Shown: in pieces, positions 1 through 10,967 of the stretch | Layout: every line of letters starts with the position of its first letter | How positions within the stretch are numbered: position 1 is the first letter of the stretch | Source of the DNA: Erinaceus europaeus | Lineage: Eukaryota > Chordata > Mammalia > Eulipotyphla > Erinaceidae | Reading direction: 5' to 3' | Assembly: GCF_950295315.1 (NCBI RefSeq) | Contig: NC_080175.1 | Coordinates: 67,430,302-67,494,301, forward strand | Length of the DNA stretch: 64,000 nucleotides | Position numbers and translations under genes: made by a program | The notes under the pieces: model-generated | Told to the model about the DNA's origin: nothing | The model's database searches: none | The model's input: the letters and a program-made list of their open reading frames with translations, nothing else

Positions 1-439
1 AGTGGAAAGAACTCTTCAGTAGACAACCATTGCCCTGACACACACCATCTGAATTCTACAACTAGGATTCAGATTTCCTTTATCGTTGGTCTAGTTCTTT
101 GTTCAATTATCAACCCACCATTGTTTCTTTTCCGCAATTCAGAACAAGCTGCCAACATCAGGACACTTTCCTCCTCAAGTCCACGTGCGATCACTAGTTG
201 AATTCATATTTTGTTCAGGTTTTTCTGGTGAAAGTTCTATACAACAACACACAGAGATGCTAAGTCTGCTTTGTATGGACTTGGGTGAGTATAAGTCAAA
301 CTCTTAAAATATAAAATGTTTCCATCATTCCAGAAAGTTTCCCAAAGTTGCTTCCTAGGCAAACCTCATCTTCATTCACTATAGACAATTACTATAGTAA
401 ACTGTTTTTTGTTTTACCAAGCATGAATTGTGTTTCCTA
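1..439. other. AT-rich DNA without a clear feature
   Basis: No gene or young repeat seen. It may be a decayed continuation of the antisense L1 that is readable from about 440 onward. Confidence 0.4.
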
Positions 440-1076
440 TTCTAGAATATTACATAAGTGAAATCAGAAATGTACAAATGTATGCTTTGGTGCCAGGCTC
501 CTGGTTCAACAGAACATTTCTTCTATTCACTCACATCAGTGAATAAATATGAAATTTGTTGCCTTTTCTTTTTTTATTTGTCCTAAGGGTTATTCCAGTT
601 GAATAGATTTTCCCCAGTTATTTCACCATGTCCCCACTCATGAGCACCTAGGACTATTTTCAGTTTGCTGTTATTGTGAATAAAGCTACTATAAATATTC
701 CTATGAAAATCTTTCAGTCTTCATTTCACTTAGGTAAACAGGGAGTTAGGTTTTAGGACAAGTGGCTGTTTAATTCTGCTAGAACCATTCAGGTCACATG
801 GGAGGTTGCTCCAATTCACGTATCTGCCATTAATGTCAGAGTCCCAGTGGCCTCACACCCTTGCCAGCACCTTGATTTTTTTGTTTGTTTGTTTGTTTGT
901 TTTATAAATGATGTGTGGGACGTGATATCTTGGGGTGCTTTTTATTCATGTCCTTTTTGGTCATCCACATGCCTTCCTTCATGAAGTGAATTTTCCCATC
1001 TTCTGTCCATTTGTATATTTCTTGCTGGATTTAAAGAACTCTTTATATAATCTCTTGAACATGCATACTAAAACAT
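440..1076 (-). mobile_element. Ancient L1 (L1M-like) ORF2-end/3' region, antisense
   Basis: The plus strand reads like the reverse complement of old mammalian L1 3' ends. Recognisable blocks are 'gctgttattgtgaataaagc' near 667, 'cacacccttgccagcacctt' near 855 and 'tttaaagaactctttatata' near 1030, in the order expected for an antisense copy. Diverged, non-coding. A SINE-I follows directly. Confidence 0.7.
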
Positions 1077-1082
1077 CTTCTC

Positions 1083-1303
1083 GGGGCCAGGTGGTGGCGC
1101 ACCTGGTTGAACGCACATGTTACAATGTGCAAGGACCCAGGTCGATCTCCTGGTTTCCACTTGCAGGGGGAAAGCTTGACAAGTGGTGAAGCAGGGCTGC
1201 AGGTGTCTCTCTGTCTCTCTCCCTCCCTATCACCTCCTTCCCTCTCGATTTCTACCTGTCTCTATCCAATAAATAAATGAAGATAATTAAAAAAAAAAAA
1301 AAA
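1083..1303 (+). mobile_element. SINE-I (hedgehog ERI-type tRNA-derived SINE)
   Basis: Near-complete copy: tRNA-like head, degenerate B-box at about 1136, conserved 'cacttgcagggggaaagctt' middle, pyrimidine-rich stretch, 'tatccaataaataaa' tail and a run of A. Such SINEs carry an internal Pol III promoter and depend on L1 enzymes to move. Confidence 0.85.
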
Positions 1304-1349
1304 GCTTGTTATAAGAAAAAACATTTTCTCCCAGTCCGTGGCTTGCCAT

Positions 1350-1680
1350 TTCACTTTATTTGTTTGTTTGTTTGTTTATTTATGCATTTATTTATTGCCT
1401 TCAAGGTTATCGCTGGGGCTCAGTGCCAGCACTACAAATCCACTACTGCTGGAGGCCATCTTTTTTTCATTGCTGTTGTTGGAAAGAGCAGACAGAAACC
1501 GAAAGAGGAGGGGGAAGACAGAGAGGGAGAGAGAAAGATAAACTCCTGCAGCCCTGCTTCACCGCTTGTGAATCCAGCCCCCTGCAGGTGGGGAGCTGAA
1601 GGCTTGAACCAGGATCCTTGAGTGGGTCCCTGTGCTTTGTACTATGTGTGCTTAACCCACTGAGCTACCACCCCTCCCCC
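1350..1680 (-). mobile_element. SINE-II with module M, antisense
   Basis: Read on the minus strand: head and A-box-like region near 1670, B-box near 1605, GA/CT-rich body, then module M (reverse complement at 1404-1460) and an A-rich tail turned into (TTTG)n/(TTTA)n at 1356-1395. Confidence 0.8.
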
Positions 1681-1904
1681 ATTCCATTTTACTCTCTAAA
1701 GTGCCTTTTTAAGTTTCATTTAAAAAAAAAAAAGATTCATTGATTTGTTGAATGGAGACAGAGAGACCAGTTTGCTCAGCCACTCCTGCTTCAGCTGCAG
1801 CTCAGGTGAACAAAGCCTTCACTCTGATGCAGTTAAACTTCCTACCTTTTCTTTGTAACTTTCCTTCTCCCTTCTTCTGCTCCTCCTCTTCTTACTTTTT
1901 CCTT

Positions 1905-2078
1905 TTTGGTAAAAGAAAAAAAGAAAGAAAGAGAGAGAGGCAAAGGAGCTACAGAGAGAAGCAAAAACACCTGCAGCGCTGCTCCCTGACAGAGAAGCTT
2001 TCCCTGCAGGTGGGGACTGAAAGTTTGAACTCAGGTCTTCCGACATGGCAAAGTATATGCTCTAACAGGTGATCCCAC
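1905..2078 (-). mobile_element. Degenerate SINE-I, antisense
   Basis: Minus-strand SINE-I middle ('ccctgcaggtggggactgaa' at about 2001) and head are recognisable; the tail side merges with a purine-rich tract and DNA at 1715-1904 that I could not classify. Confidence 0.65.
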
Positions 2079-2530
2079 CATTTACTCTCATTGTCTGTGT
2101 TTCCTCCCCATCACCCCCAGCCTGTATTCTCCACTGGCTGGTTCCTCAGAGTCACACCCCAGTCATCCCAGGTCCCGTTGCTTCTTAGGGTACTGTCCAG
2201 GAACATCAACTGAACAAAGACTTTGGGGTGTTGGGGGCCTATGCTTGGAGCTCAGGGATTTTATTTCTTTCTTGCCATTTCTTTTGAGAGCCTCGGCTCT
2301 GTAACTCCATCCAAAGATCCCCCAGAAGTTTCAACACACTCCATTTGATCCCGGGCCCTATATTGTTAGTCCCCAGAAAAGCAGTTAGGGTTTTGTGTGA
2401 TTCTGTTAACCCACCACCCATGTCCGAGCTATGATGGCGGCAGAAAGGGTTCTCGACCTCACTCGGATGTTAGATAGCTCAATATGTCCAGCTATTCCAG
2501 GTTGAACATGGTTTAAGCTCATAGACTCAC
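2079..2530. other. Unassigned single-copy-looking DNA
   Basis: No repeat family or exon recognised. Open frames here are short and have no recognisable motif. Confidence 0.4.
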
Positions 2531-2534
2531 ATGT

Positions 2535-2722
2535 TCCTTTTTCCTTTGTTCTCTTTCTTTCTCTCTCTCTCTCTTTCTTTCTTCCCTTCTTCCTTTCTTT
2601 CTTTCTTTCTCTTTTTTAACTACAGCACTGCTCAGCTCTGGCTTATAGTAGTGTTGGGGGACTTAGGAGCTTCAAGCATGAGAGTCTTTTTGCATAACCA
2701 TTATTCTATCTACCCTTACACC
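2535..2722 (-). mobile_element. SINE-III with pyrimidine tail, antisense
   Basis: The block 'cagcactgctcagctctggc' (2623) through 'ttgcataaccattattctat' is the reverse complement of SINE-III. Its A/GA-rich tail appears as the (CTTT)n tract at 2550-2612. Confidence 0.8.
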
Positions 2723-2724
2723 CT

Positions 2725-2795
2725 TTTTATTTTTTAATTATCACTGAGGCTTTCCTGTTCCAGGATGACTTTTTTAGATAATGACAGAGACAAAG

Positions 2796-2843
<48 letters not shown>

Positions 2844-2985
2844 CCTGGAAAGAGAGAGAACCGTAGCACTAAAGCTTCCCTCAGTGCAGTGGGGTAGGGT
2901 TAAAACCTGGGTCACACACAGGACAAACACCACACTATCAAAATGAGCTAATATGCTGAACTGGACTTGCTTATTCTTAAGTGCC
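2725..2985 (-). mobile_element. SINE-V-like element with (GA)n, antisense
   Basis: The unit 'agcttccctcagtgcagtgg' (2872) followed by an 'acctgggt' box recurs near 12.6, 24.8, 46.1, 54.2 and 62.4 kb, which marks a SINE family. An internal (GA)n run lies at about 2798-2841. Confidence 0.6.
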
Positions 2986-3004
2986 ATTTTTTAAAATATA
3001 TGCC

Positions 3005-3231
3005 CATATATTTAATTTATTAATTAATTTATGTATTTATGTATTTATTTATTGGATAGAGACAGATATCGAAAGGGGAGATAGAGAGAAAGATAGAGAC
3101 AGAGAGACACCTGCAGCACTTTTCCACCATTTATGAAGCCTCTTCTCTTGCAGGTGGGGACCAAGGGCTTGGACCCAGGTCAATGTACATGGTACCCTGT
3201 ATGCTCTAAGGACACCACTGGCCAGCCCCCT
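3005..3231 (-). mobile_element. SINE-I, antisense
   Basis: Minus-strand copy: tail seen as 'atttatttattggatagaga' near 3042, middle 'cttgcaggtggggaccaagg' near 3149, head ending near 3231. Diverged in the head. Confidence 0.8.
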
Positions 3232-3960
3232 AAGTGCTGATACTAACACTTGCAGTGATTCATCCTTCATTGTACTTCGTTTAGGTCTCTGAATACAAAG
3301 TCTACATAGACTAACATGATTTACTTAAAATCAGATAAATTTTTAATCAAAACCATATTTCAACATTTCTTAAAAATGGTTTAAATGAGTCAGCCTTCCT
3401 ATAGTGTTTATTTTTAACCATTGTTTCATCTCCTCACAAGCACAGTCTTAGTTAAAAATACTTACTACTTTAATTTTTACAAGCTAGTAGTTCTCACTCT
3501 ACAACTGGCTTACTAAAAAAAATAAAAACAGGGCATTTAATTATTTTTGTAAGTCAGTAATCATAAGTTTTTTTTTTCATAAGAATTCATGGGAAAACAT
3601 TTTAACCACCCAAGACAGCGTTAATTTAAAAACTAATTAGACTCAATAAGATCTGACAAATTCCAACCCTAAAGACAAATTGTTCTCTTAATTTGGTTGG
3701 GCACGTTGCCATGGTGACGGTGAAGTCAAAACACACTAGGCCTGGTATTGTTCGTCTCTGCACTTCCTGCTATAGATTTGATTAAGTAAATCTGGCCTCT
3801 GTTCATTTTGTGAATTTGAGAACGTCGTATTGTTTCTTCAGTAAAAACATGGCTCTCCTTCTGATGTGATCAATACAGCATCAGAATTGGATCTTACTTG
3901 TAATCTTTACTCGTTCTATTTTGATAAAATAAGAAAGAGATAAGGGGATCCTTCACTACA
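3232..3960. other. Repeat-poor AT-rich segment
   Basis: No repeat family seen. It contains TAATTA-type cores at about 3635 and an RFX X-box-like palindrome at 3705-3718, so it could be conserved regulatory DNA; conservation cannot be judged from one sequence. Confidence 0.4.
3705..3718. promoter_or_regulatory. X-box-like (RFX) motif
   Basis: The 14-mer gttgccatggtgac matches the imperfect palindromic X-box class bound by RFX factors (consensus half-sites GTTGCC/GGYAAC), with one base off perfect symmetry. It lies in repeat-poor DNA. Motif only; no evidence of function. Confidence 0.4.
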
Positions 3961-4083
3961 TTTTTGTTGAGGTGTTTGTTTGTTTGTTTAGTTTGGTTTT
4001 GGTTTGTGGGAGTTTGGTGGTAAATGCAGTGTCTGCTTCCTTTTTCTGAGCAGCAGTATAAGTCCTATAGAAGAACTGAAAAG

Positions 4084-4680
4084 CTCCCCAGACAATAGCT
4101 TGGATCCACCTGCATATCAGATTTCAGACTTGGGAGAAAAAAAAAAAAAAAGAAAAGAAAAAACTAGTATAGCCACAGGTCCTTTGGAATATAACCAAAA
4201 TATGCCTACTAGCTATCTACAAAGTGGAGGACCCCTTCCCCCACTCTTCATCTGCACTACTCCAGCCTTTAAGTTCAAGATTGGTCAACAACTTGTTTGG
4301 CTTTGTATGTTAACTCTCTTTTCAGCCACCAAGTTCCAGATGCTAGCATGATGCTGAACAGACTTCCCTGGACAGACAACCCCACCAATGTGTCCTGGAG
4401 CTCCAATTCCCCAGAGTCCCACCCCACTAGGGAAAGAGAGAGGCTGGGAGTATGGATCGACCAATCAATGCCCATGTTCAGTGGGGAAGCAATTACAGAA
4501 GCCAGACCTTCCACCTTCTGCAACCCATAATGATCTTGGGTCCATACTCCCAGAGGGTTAAAGAATAGGAAAGCTATCAAGGAAGGGGATGGGATATGGA
4601 GTTCTGGTGGTGGGAATTGTGGGAGTTGTACCCTTCTTATCCTATGGTTTTGTCAATATTTCCTTTTTATTAAAAAAAAA
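4084..4680 (+). mobile_element. X-element (L1-3'-like retroposon), 5'-truncated
   Basis: The 597-bp insertion is bounded by a perfect 13-bp target duplication aagaactgaaaag at 4071-4083 and 4681-4693, and ends in an A-run. It contains the family blocks 'ggaatataaccaaaatatgc' (4186), 'gaagcaattacagaagcc' (about 4486) and the G-rich run before the end. Tail plus duplication indicate L1-type target-primed insertion. An open frame (4297-4530) in the same register occurs in other copies. Confidence 0.85.
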
Positions 4681-4754
4681 AAGAACTGAAAAGATAATTG
4701 TTTATTTGGTGAATAAGACAGGTGTGTTTGTCTTTTTTGTTTTTAATCAAACTT

Positions 4755-4930
4755 AAATTTTTTATTATTATTATCTTTATTTCTTGGATAGAGACTACCA
4801 GAAATCGAGATTGTAGGGGGAGATAGAGAGGGAGGGAGAGAGAGAGAGAGAGAGAGAGCCCTGTAGCCCTGCTTCACTGCTTGCAAAGCTTTCCTCCTGC
4901 AGGTGGGGACCTGGGGCTCAAATACCCCAC
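4755..4930 (-). mobile_element. SINE-I lacking its head, antisense
   Basis: Tail, GA-rich body (with a (GA)n run at about 4835-4858) and middle block are present; the tRNA-like head is missing beyond 4930. Confidence 0.7.
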
Positions 4931-5410
4931 CCCACTTGTTCTTGTTTTTTTTTCCTCACTAACACACCAAATAAGGTAATCTTGGGTTCCCATTTCCTTT
5001 GCAGATACTGTGAATATTATTCCCTATCTTCCGGTCTTGAAGAATAGTAAGAACAATAGGAAACAGCGCACTTTTTTAATGCTGTGTGTTTGTGGCCTTG
5101 TACATTTTGCCTGAGCAAACCTGCTCCTGCTCTTTCGCATGGGAATGCTACCTCTGGTCCACATGTGCTCTGTTGCTCTGAAAAATGGCAAAATCTGTCT
5201 TCACTACACTTGAAATGGGTCAGCTTTTTAAAAGACAGATGTGAATGGTAGCTAGAAAGGTGGTTTCTGCAGATATGAGAATTCTTCCCCTGGCACTTTG
5301 TGAGGGTAGTTTTGGTTTGATTTGATTTTTAATAAGTTGCTTGAAACCCACCAAATAGTCATCTTCTGCCCTCTATGCAGCACCAGCGAAACAAGAGTGG
5401 TCCTTTTTAA
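4931..5410. other. Unassigned DNA
   Basis: No gene or repeat recognised. Confidence 0.4.
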
Positions 5411-5419
5411 AGGAACCCT

Positions 5420-5620
5420 TTTAAAAATATATTTTATTTACTTTTTATTTTTATTGGATAGAGACAGAAATTGAGAGAGTAAGGGGAGATAAAGAGGGAA
5501 ACAGAGACACCTGCAGCACTGCTCCACAACTCATGAAGCTTCCCTCCAGCAGGAGGGAACAAGGCCTAGAACCCTGGTCCTTGTGTATTGTGATGTGTGC
5601 ACTACTCATCCCAGGAACTG
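5420..5620 (-). mobile_element. SINE-I, antisense
   Basis: Reads 'ttattggatagagacagaaa' (5451), 'cacctgcagcactgctccac' (5508) and an incomplete head. Diverged. Confidence 0.75.
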
Positions 5621-5865
5621 TTTTTTTTTTTTTAATCCAGTGGAATATTGAAGCTGATCAGTAGCAGCACTGTGGCTTCTGTGCAAAGACTGTCTTCTGT
5701 AATGTGAAGCCACTCAGGTAGCTAAAGAACCTTGACTCTTACACTAAAAAGTTTCAGCTACAGCAAACGAAGAATTTATTTCTTAGCAAGGAAAGATTTC
5801 TTAGAGCTTTCCTATTTGACTCCTCATGGGAAATATTTCATTCTGAAGCAATTAGAATATAAATC

Positions 5866-6118
5866 TAGTGGGGGTTGCTGGCAGTGGTGCACGCAATAGA
5901 ACAAGCACATTATCATGTGGAAGGACCCAGGTTCAAGCCCCCAGTCTCCACCTGCAGAAGAGAAGCTTCATGAACGGTGAAGCAGGGCTGCAGGCGTCTC
6001 TCTTTGCCTCTTCATCTCTCCTTCCCCTCTCAATTTCTCTGTCCTATCAAATAAAAGAAAGAAAGAAAGGAAGGAAGGAAGGAAGGAAGGAAGGAAGGAA
6101 GGAAGGAAGGAAGGAAGA
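5866..6118 (+). mobile_element. SINE-I with (AAGG)n tail
   Basis: Head near 5867, B-box 'ggttcaagccc' at 5931, middle and CT-rich body present. The A-tail has expanded into a near-perfect (GGAA)n array at about 6067-6117. Confidence 0.85.
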
Positions 6119-6780
6119 TTATAGGCACTGTATTACTGAATTTGGTCTCAGCAGAAAGCTTCCACCCAGAGCGTGGTCTGGATGGCCATAGCACACATGC
6201 TGGCCTCAGTCATGTCCCCACGCTGGGGGAGAGCTCTCCACCGAGGGAGGCCTTGGGCCCCTCCCAGAGGGCAGGCAAAAATGGGCAATGTGTGAACAAG
6301 AGCCCTGCCCTGCTGCCTGGCCACTCGGCTTTAAAAGCCCTGCTGTGTGTCTCAAGTGTTGCAACTGGCAGCTCCATGGGCCACTGGCTTCCACCGAACA
6401 ATCCCCCATTCAGGCAGGCAGCCCAGCCTGGGCAGGGTGGGGTGACGCAGAGGGAGGGGAGCCTCTTAGCTCCCCTCCACAGAGGGGAAGGGCTATGCCA
6501 GTGCCCCAAGACTCCACAAGGGAGAGTTCAGCAGAGGCCTCACACAGCAGCTCCTACCCCAAGTTCAAAAGGAGGGTGAACACTTCAGCCCAGTGGTGGG
6601 GTAAGCTTTACCTAGCTGGCTTCATTTTTCTGGTTCTACCACAGTGGGAACCATCCCTCACCTTCACTACTCTCCCCCGAAAAAAAATAACCTTCAGTCA
6701 GGACTTACTCTCTCCCTGGCCTTCAGGACCTCTCCAATCCTGCCAGATTTTTTTCTTTAAGACTGGCATTTCTAAGTAAA
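6119..6780. other. GC-richer single-copy-looking segment
   Basis: No repeats recognised. Overlapping open frames on both strands (up to 163 codons) have no recognised domain and probably reflect base composition; no flanking splice sites were convincing. Confidence 0.4.
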
Positions 6781-6963
6781 CATCAGAATAATAAGTCCTT
6801 TCTAGGGCTGGTGTGAAAGCATGAAGCAGGGTTTGTGGGTCCCAGTAATGCAGTAGAAGAAAGAGTGAAAAGAGAGTGAGACAGACAGGCAGGGTCTGCT
6901 GGTGATTTTAAGTCCTTCTGGACAAATGGAATTCTGCAATGGTTACCTAGGAGATCATACAGT

Positions 6964-6993
6964 CCCTGCCCGTGGTATAAATTACCTACCAGC

Positions 6994-7046
<53 letters not shown>

Positions 7047-7136
7047 ACACCACTCCTTCAAGCAGTCCCTCCGTGGTGTAAATTACCTACCAACAACACA
7101 CACACATACACACCACTCCTTCAAGTAGGCCCTCCA
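6964..7136. repeat. Tandem duplication with (AC)n microsatellite
   Basis: The unit running from 'taaattacctacca' through an AC run to 'caccactccttcaag' occurs twice (about 6975-7061 and 7078-7126). The first copy has an expanded (AC)n at about 6994-7041, the second a short one. Confidence 0.75.
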
Positions 7137-7199
7137 TGCTTCCCAGAGCTGCTTTAACAGAGGATGAGGAATGGGATGGCTTCAGCAAACAGAAACTTC

Positions 7200-7636
7200 T
7201 TGTTTTTCAAGCCCCTTTTTATGTGTGATTAACAGTGCCCAAGATTGTAGGATTCCAGGATACAGTCCCATACCTACCACTACAGTTCCTGTGCCCAAGC
7301 ACCCAATGAGAAAAAAAAAAAAGTCTCAGAGATTGTTTTCTTCTTGTTTTTATACAAGTTCTGATAATTGTCTTTTGCCTCTTTATTTATTTCACTGAGC
7401 ATAATCACCTCCAGTTACATGTTTTTCCCCAAAGGGCACCATATCATCATTTTTGATTGTAGAGTAGTATTCCATGGAGTATATATAGTATGTAGTGTTT
7501 TTAGCCAGTTGTCTGTTGATGGGCATTTAGACTGCTTCTTTGGGTATTGTAAATAATGCAGCTATGAACATAGGGGTACATATGTCTCTGAATTAGTGTT
7601 TGAATGTCCTTTGGATAAATGCCTAGGCGTGGTCTT
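7200..7636 (-). mobile_element. Older L1 3' end, antisense
   Basis: Plus strand reads as antisense L1 ORF2-end: 'gtagagtagtattccatgga' (7459), 'gtctgttgatgggcatttag' (7511), 'gcagctatgaacataggggt' (7558). Upstream 7200-7320 is probably its 3' UTR, with the A-tail appearing near 7310. Confidence 0.7.
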
Positions 7637-7639
7637 CAA

Positions 7640-8068
7640 ACCGCAATTTCATTTATTTTTTCTTTCTTATTGGGGGATTAATAGTTTACAGTAAACAGTA
7701 AATACAATCATTCGTGCATGTGCAAAATTTCTGTTTTCTACAAAACACTCTCACCTCCAACCTAGGTCCTCCTCCACCAATGTGCACCAGGACCTTAGAG
7801 AACCCCCACTCCAGTCCTTTACACACCAAACACAGTCCAAATTCGGCTTTGTGTTTCCCCTTCTGTTCTTATTTCTCAGCTTCTGTCCATGCGTGACATC
7901 ATCCTATGTTTATCCTTCTCTTTCTGGTTTATCTCACTTCACAAGATTCCTTCAAGTTCCATCCAAGATGAAGTGAAGGTGACTTCATTATTCTTCGTAG
8001 CCGAGTAGTATTTCACTGTGTATATAGACCACAACTTTCTCAGCCACTCATCCAAGCAGCAGCATCTT
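7640..8068 (-). mobile_element. L1 3' UTR plus ORF2 end, antisense
   Basis: Starts with the L1 3' block 'attgggggattaatagttta' (7669) and runs into the ORF2-end block ('gagtagtatttcactgtgta' 8003, 'caactttctcagccactcat' 8031). 5'-truncated. The same 3' UTR type recurs at 16.5, 16.9, 27.8, 57.7 and 58.2 kb. Confidence 0.8.
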
Positions 8069-8069
8069 G

Positions 8070-8420
8070 TCTCTCCTGTCCAGAGACTAGAAGTCTGAGT
8101 GGTGACAGTGGCCAGGCTTGCTTCCTTGAGGGCACAGGGCCTAAGGGAGAAGCTTCTGCTACTGCTCTTATCTCCTGGCATCTGCCAACAATGCTCAGTA
8201 GTCCTTGATTCACACTCACATAGCTCTTCTCCCCCTGTGACTTCTCACCATTTCCCCACAGTGTGTGTCAGTCTGTGTTCAGATGTCCCCTGGCCATGGA
8301 GGTCTTAGGGGCCCACCTGAGTGACCACACTGGAACTCCATCACCTCTGTGATGATACCATGTCCCGAGGAGCTTGTGCAGGCAGGGACTTAGGAGTAGT
8401 CCTAAGATTCCAGCGTGTCT
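8070..8420 (-). mobile_element. MLT1-like (MaLR) LTR, antisense
   Basis: Blocks typical of antisense MLT1 LTRs in order: 'agactagaagtctgag' (8084), 'gtgtgtcagtctgtgttcag' (8262), 'taggggcccacctgagtgac' (8306), 'catcacctctgtgatgatac' (8340). Strongly diverged, as expected for a MaLR fossil; boundaries approximate. Confidence 0.55.
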
Positions 8421-8488
8421 TCTGTCCTTTTAAAAAAATAATAATAATAATTTATTCATTTGTTTCTTTACTGTAATGAGGCAGATTC

Positions 8489-8578
8489 AAAGAAAGGGTG
8501 GAGGGTACATAACATAATGGTTATGCAAACAGACCCTGTACCATCTTAAGCCAGAGCTGAACAGTGCTCTGGTTAAAA
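8489..8578 (+). mobile_element. SINE-III, internally deleted
   Basis: Head 'cataacataatggttatgca' and 3' end 'agccagagctgaacagtgct' are joined with the central part missing. A fuller copy follows directly downstream in the same orientation. Confidence 0.7.
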
Positions 8579-8589
8579 AAAGAGAGAGA

Positions 8590-8726
8590 GCAGAGGGTAG
8601 ATAGCATAATGGTTATGCAAACAGACTCTCATGCCTGAGGCTCCAAAATCTCAGGTTCAATCCCCCACACCACCATAAGGCAGAGCTAAACAGTGCTCTG
8701 GTTAAATAATAATAATAATAATAAAG
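8590..8726 (+). mobile_element. SINE-III with (AAT)n tail
   Basis: Complete unit: 'gatagcataatggttatgca', B-box 'ggttcaatccccc', 'ccataaggcagagctaaaca', then (AAT)n at 8705-8725. Confidence 0.85.
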
Positions 8727-8739
8727 AGAGAGATACAAA

Positions 8740-9360
8740 GAGAAAGAGATGTTCATCTGGTGTAGACAACAGCAGACAATACCCACAGCCCCTAGCCCAC
8801 CACTGGGCTCCTGATGATTCCCCAAGGTGTCCCAGCTAGCCAGGAGCCCTCAGCAAGAGCTGAGGAGCCAGCTGACTACAGGAAAGTCCAGCTCCAATGC
8901 CACAGAGAGAAGCCCTCACTGATGCTGAGGCTCAACGTGAAGGAGCCCGACATTCCAGAAACCCCCCCCATCCCTGCTCTTTGTCCTCCCCTGTGAGTAC
9001 CATTACCTTCCGAGCCTGTCTCCATAGCAGAGTCCACAGAGTGCCTGGGCATGCATGAGGGGGCCTGAGCTGGCTGAGCTGGAGTGTGGAATCCTGGGTA
9101 GGTGTTAGGTTTGAGACCAAGGAGACTGGGTGGTGAATGAAGCCGCTTCCCACAGAGGTCCACAGAAATAAGCTTGTTGTTGTGCCCCTGTGGTCTGACT
9201 TTTTCACAAGCTATTATGAAAGGAGGGGGCAGGTGTCTCTCCATACAGTCTGCATGTTAATATTTGCTCTAAAAATATTCCCTGAGAAAGGAAAAAACAC
9301 TTTAAAATATGCTTCTAGGGAACAACATTTCAATTCCTGTGATCCAAGCATCTAGCTGGA
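8740..9360. other. Unassigned DNA
   Basis: No repeat recognised. Overlapping minus-strand frames (8876-9244) have no recognised domain. Confidence 0.4.
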
Positions 9361-9450
9361 TAAAGGAGAAAGAGGAGGATGAAGAGGAGAAGTAAAAGGA
9401 GGAGCAACAGGAAGAAGGAGGGAAATATCCACTTGCTTTAAATTATTTTT

Positions 9451-9682
9451 TATATTTATTTATTTACTCCCTTTTGTAGCCCTTGTTTTATTGTTGTTGT
9501 TATTGATGTTGTTATTGATGTCGTTATTGTTGGATAGGACAGAGAGAAATGGAGAGAGGAGGGAAAGACAGAGAAAGGGAGAGAAAGACAGACACCTGCA
9601 GACCTGCTTCACCTCCTGTGAAGCGATTCCTCTGCAGGTGGGGAGCCGGGGGCTCGAACCGGGATCCTTCTGCCTTTCCTTA
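9451..9682 (-). mobile_element. SINE-II, 5'-truncated, antisense
   Basis: Flanked by a ~21-bp target duplication 'cacttgcttYaaattattttt' at 9430-9450 and 9683-9703 (one difference). The head is missing beyond the B-box, so the copy was truncated at insertion, which is uncommon for SINEs. Confidence 0.85.
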
Positions 9683-9703
9683 CACTTGCTTCAAATTATT
9701 TTT

Positions 9704-10440
9704 ATTGACTGCAAGCTTTCAGCATTGAATAGCCATATTTAGAGTTTGGGCAAAACATCATTATTTACACACTTATCTAACTCAGAAATGATTCAGGATA
9801 TTCAAAAAAGAAGTATTTCTGCCTGTTCTTCTCACTCTTTCCTCAGCAAATGTGCCTCGCCCACTTGTGGTAGTTTCCAGAAGGGATAGATACCAGAGCT
9901 CCCTGGCTTAGCTCCCCATTACTCTGTCAGTAGGACCAATTGTCAAGACTTTTCATAATAAAATGCATGCATGTTGCCAGGGTTGAATTTATAAGGCATA
10001 TCCTTATGTTCTCTGAGTCAGAATAGAAGATCTTTCTCCTCACAAGGAAAACAGAGACTTCCTCCTGCATGAAGGTAGCTAGAGGTCTGGTCTCTTCTCT
10101 GAAGTGTCTCTGGGGAAGGAGGTCTATGCAGTGTGTCTGCAGGGTGGATGGTGCAGAACTACAGGTACCTGCTGAATCACTTTCCCCATATCCCGGCTGC
10201 CAGCCCGCCTGCCTCTGGGGGTCTGCCCCCAGCAGTGGCCAACCAAACCAGGGTAGAATGAGCTCACCCCCTGCATGCCTTTTGGGCACAGCCAGAAGAG
10301 AGTAACCTCAAATGACCTGAGTCCAGCCTTGGAAAAGGACACTGCCCTTCCTGTGGGTCAGTGGCCACTATGACTGGGAGCTTCTTCACAGCTCTCCTCA
10401 CAATTTCCCATCCCTGGAAAACTTGCAACAAGAGAACATT
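9704..10440. other. Unassigned DNA
   Basis: No repeat or exon recognised. Minus-strand frame 9927-10289 has no known motif. Confidence 0.4.
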
Positions 10441-10442
10441 TC

Positions 10443-10443
10443 A

Positions 10444-10480
<37 letters not shown>
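10443..10480. repeat. (TC)n microsatellite
   Basis: Uninterrupted CT dinucleotides followed by a G-run at 10483-10492. Confidence 0.9.
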
Positions 10481-10482
<2 letters not shown>

Positions 10483-10967
10483 TGGGGGGGGGTGGGAGTT
10501 CCCACATGGATCTTGAATAATGAAGGAAATTTTTAAAAAGCAGCACAACAAGGCAGAAGCACAGCTCCAGAAGTGTGGAGCCCACAGGTTTCCATCTCCC
10601 TGTGTGGCCTGAGGCACACCCAGGGACACTGTGAAAGGTCCTTTCTCCTGGGGACAGTGTTTCCAATTCAGGGACACAAGGAAGAAAGACAGAATGGAAA
10701 GAGAAGAGTGCCCTAAAGAGATTTTTTTTTTTTTTTGCAGGCTTAGGTCTGGACTGGGGGAAAGAGAGAGGTTTGGAGCAAGAGGGGATTTGATCTGGAC
10801 AGGTGGATAGAAGGCTGTAAGCACAGACCAGAGCTTTGGACCATCGTGGCTTGGTCTAAGATTTATCCAGAACCAGAAAAAAAGAGGAGCCTTATGTTTC
10901 TGGCTCAAGGTTTGAAGAGAAAGCAAAATATTTCTGCATAGAAAAGAGTTCAGAAAGAAAAACCTGG
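10481..10967. other. Unassigned DNA
   Basis: Contains a T-run followed by 'gcag' at 10723-10740 that resembles a 3' splice site, but no exon-like sequence follows. A 186-codon minus-strand frame spans it without recognisable domains. Confidence 0.35.

Noticed and set aside
6142..6779. Overlapping frames up to 163 codons on both strands
   Set aside because: Explained by higher GC content; no known domain, no start context or splice signals that fit, and frames are open on both strands.
10720..10745. T-run followed by 'gcag' as a 3' splice site
   Set aside because: No exon-like or conserved sequence follows; an old poly(T) from a retroposon is equally likely.
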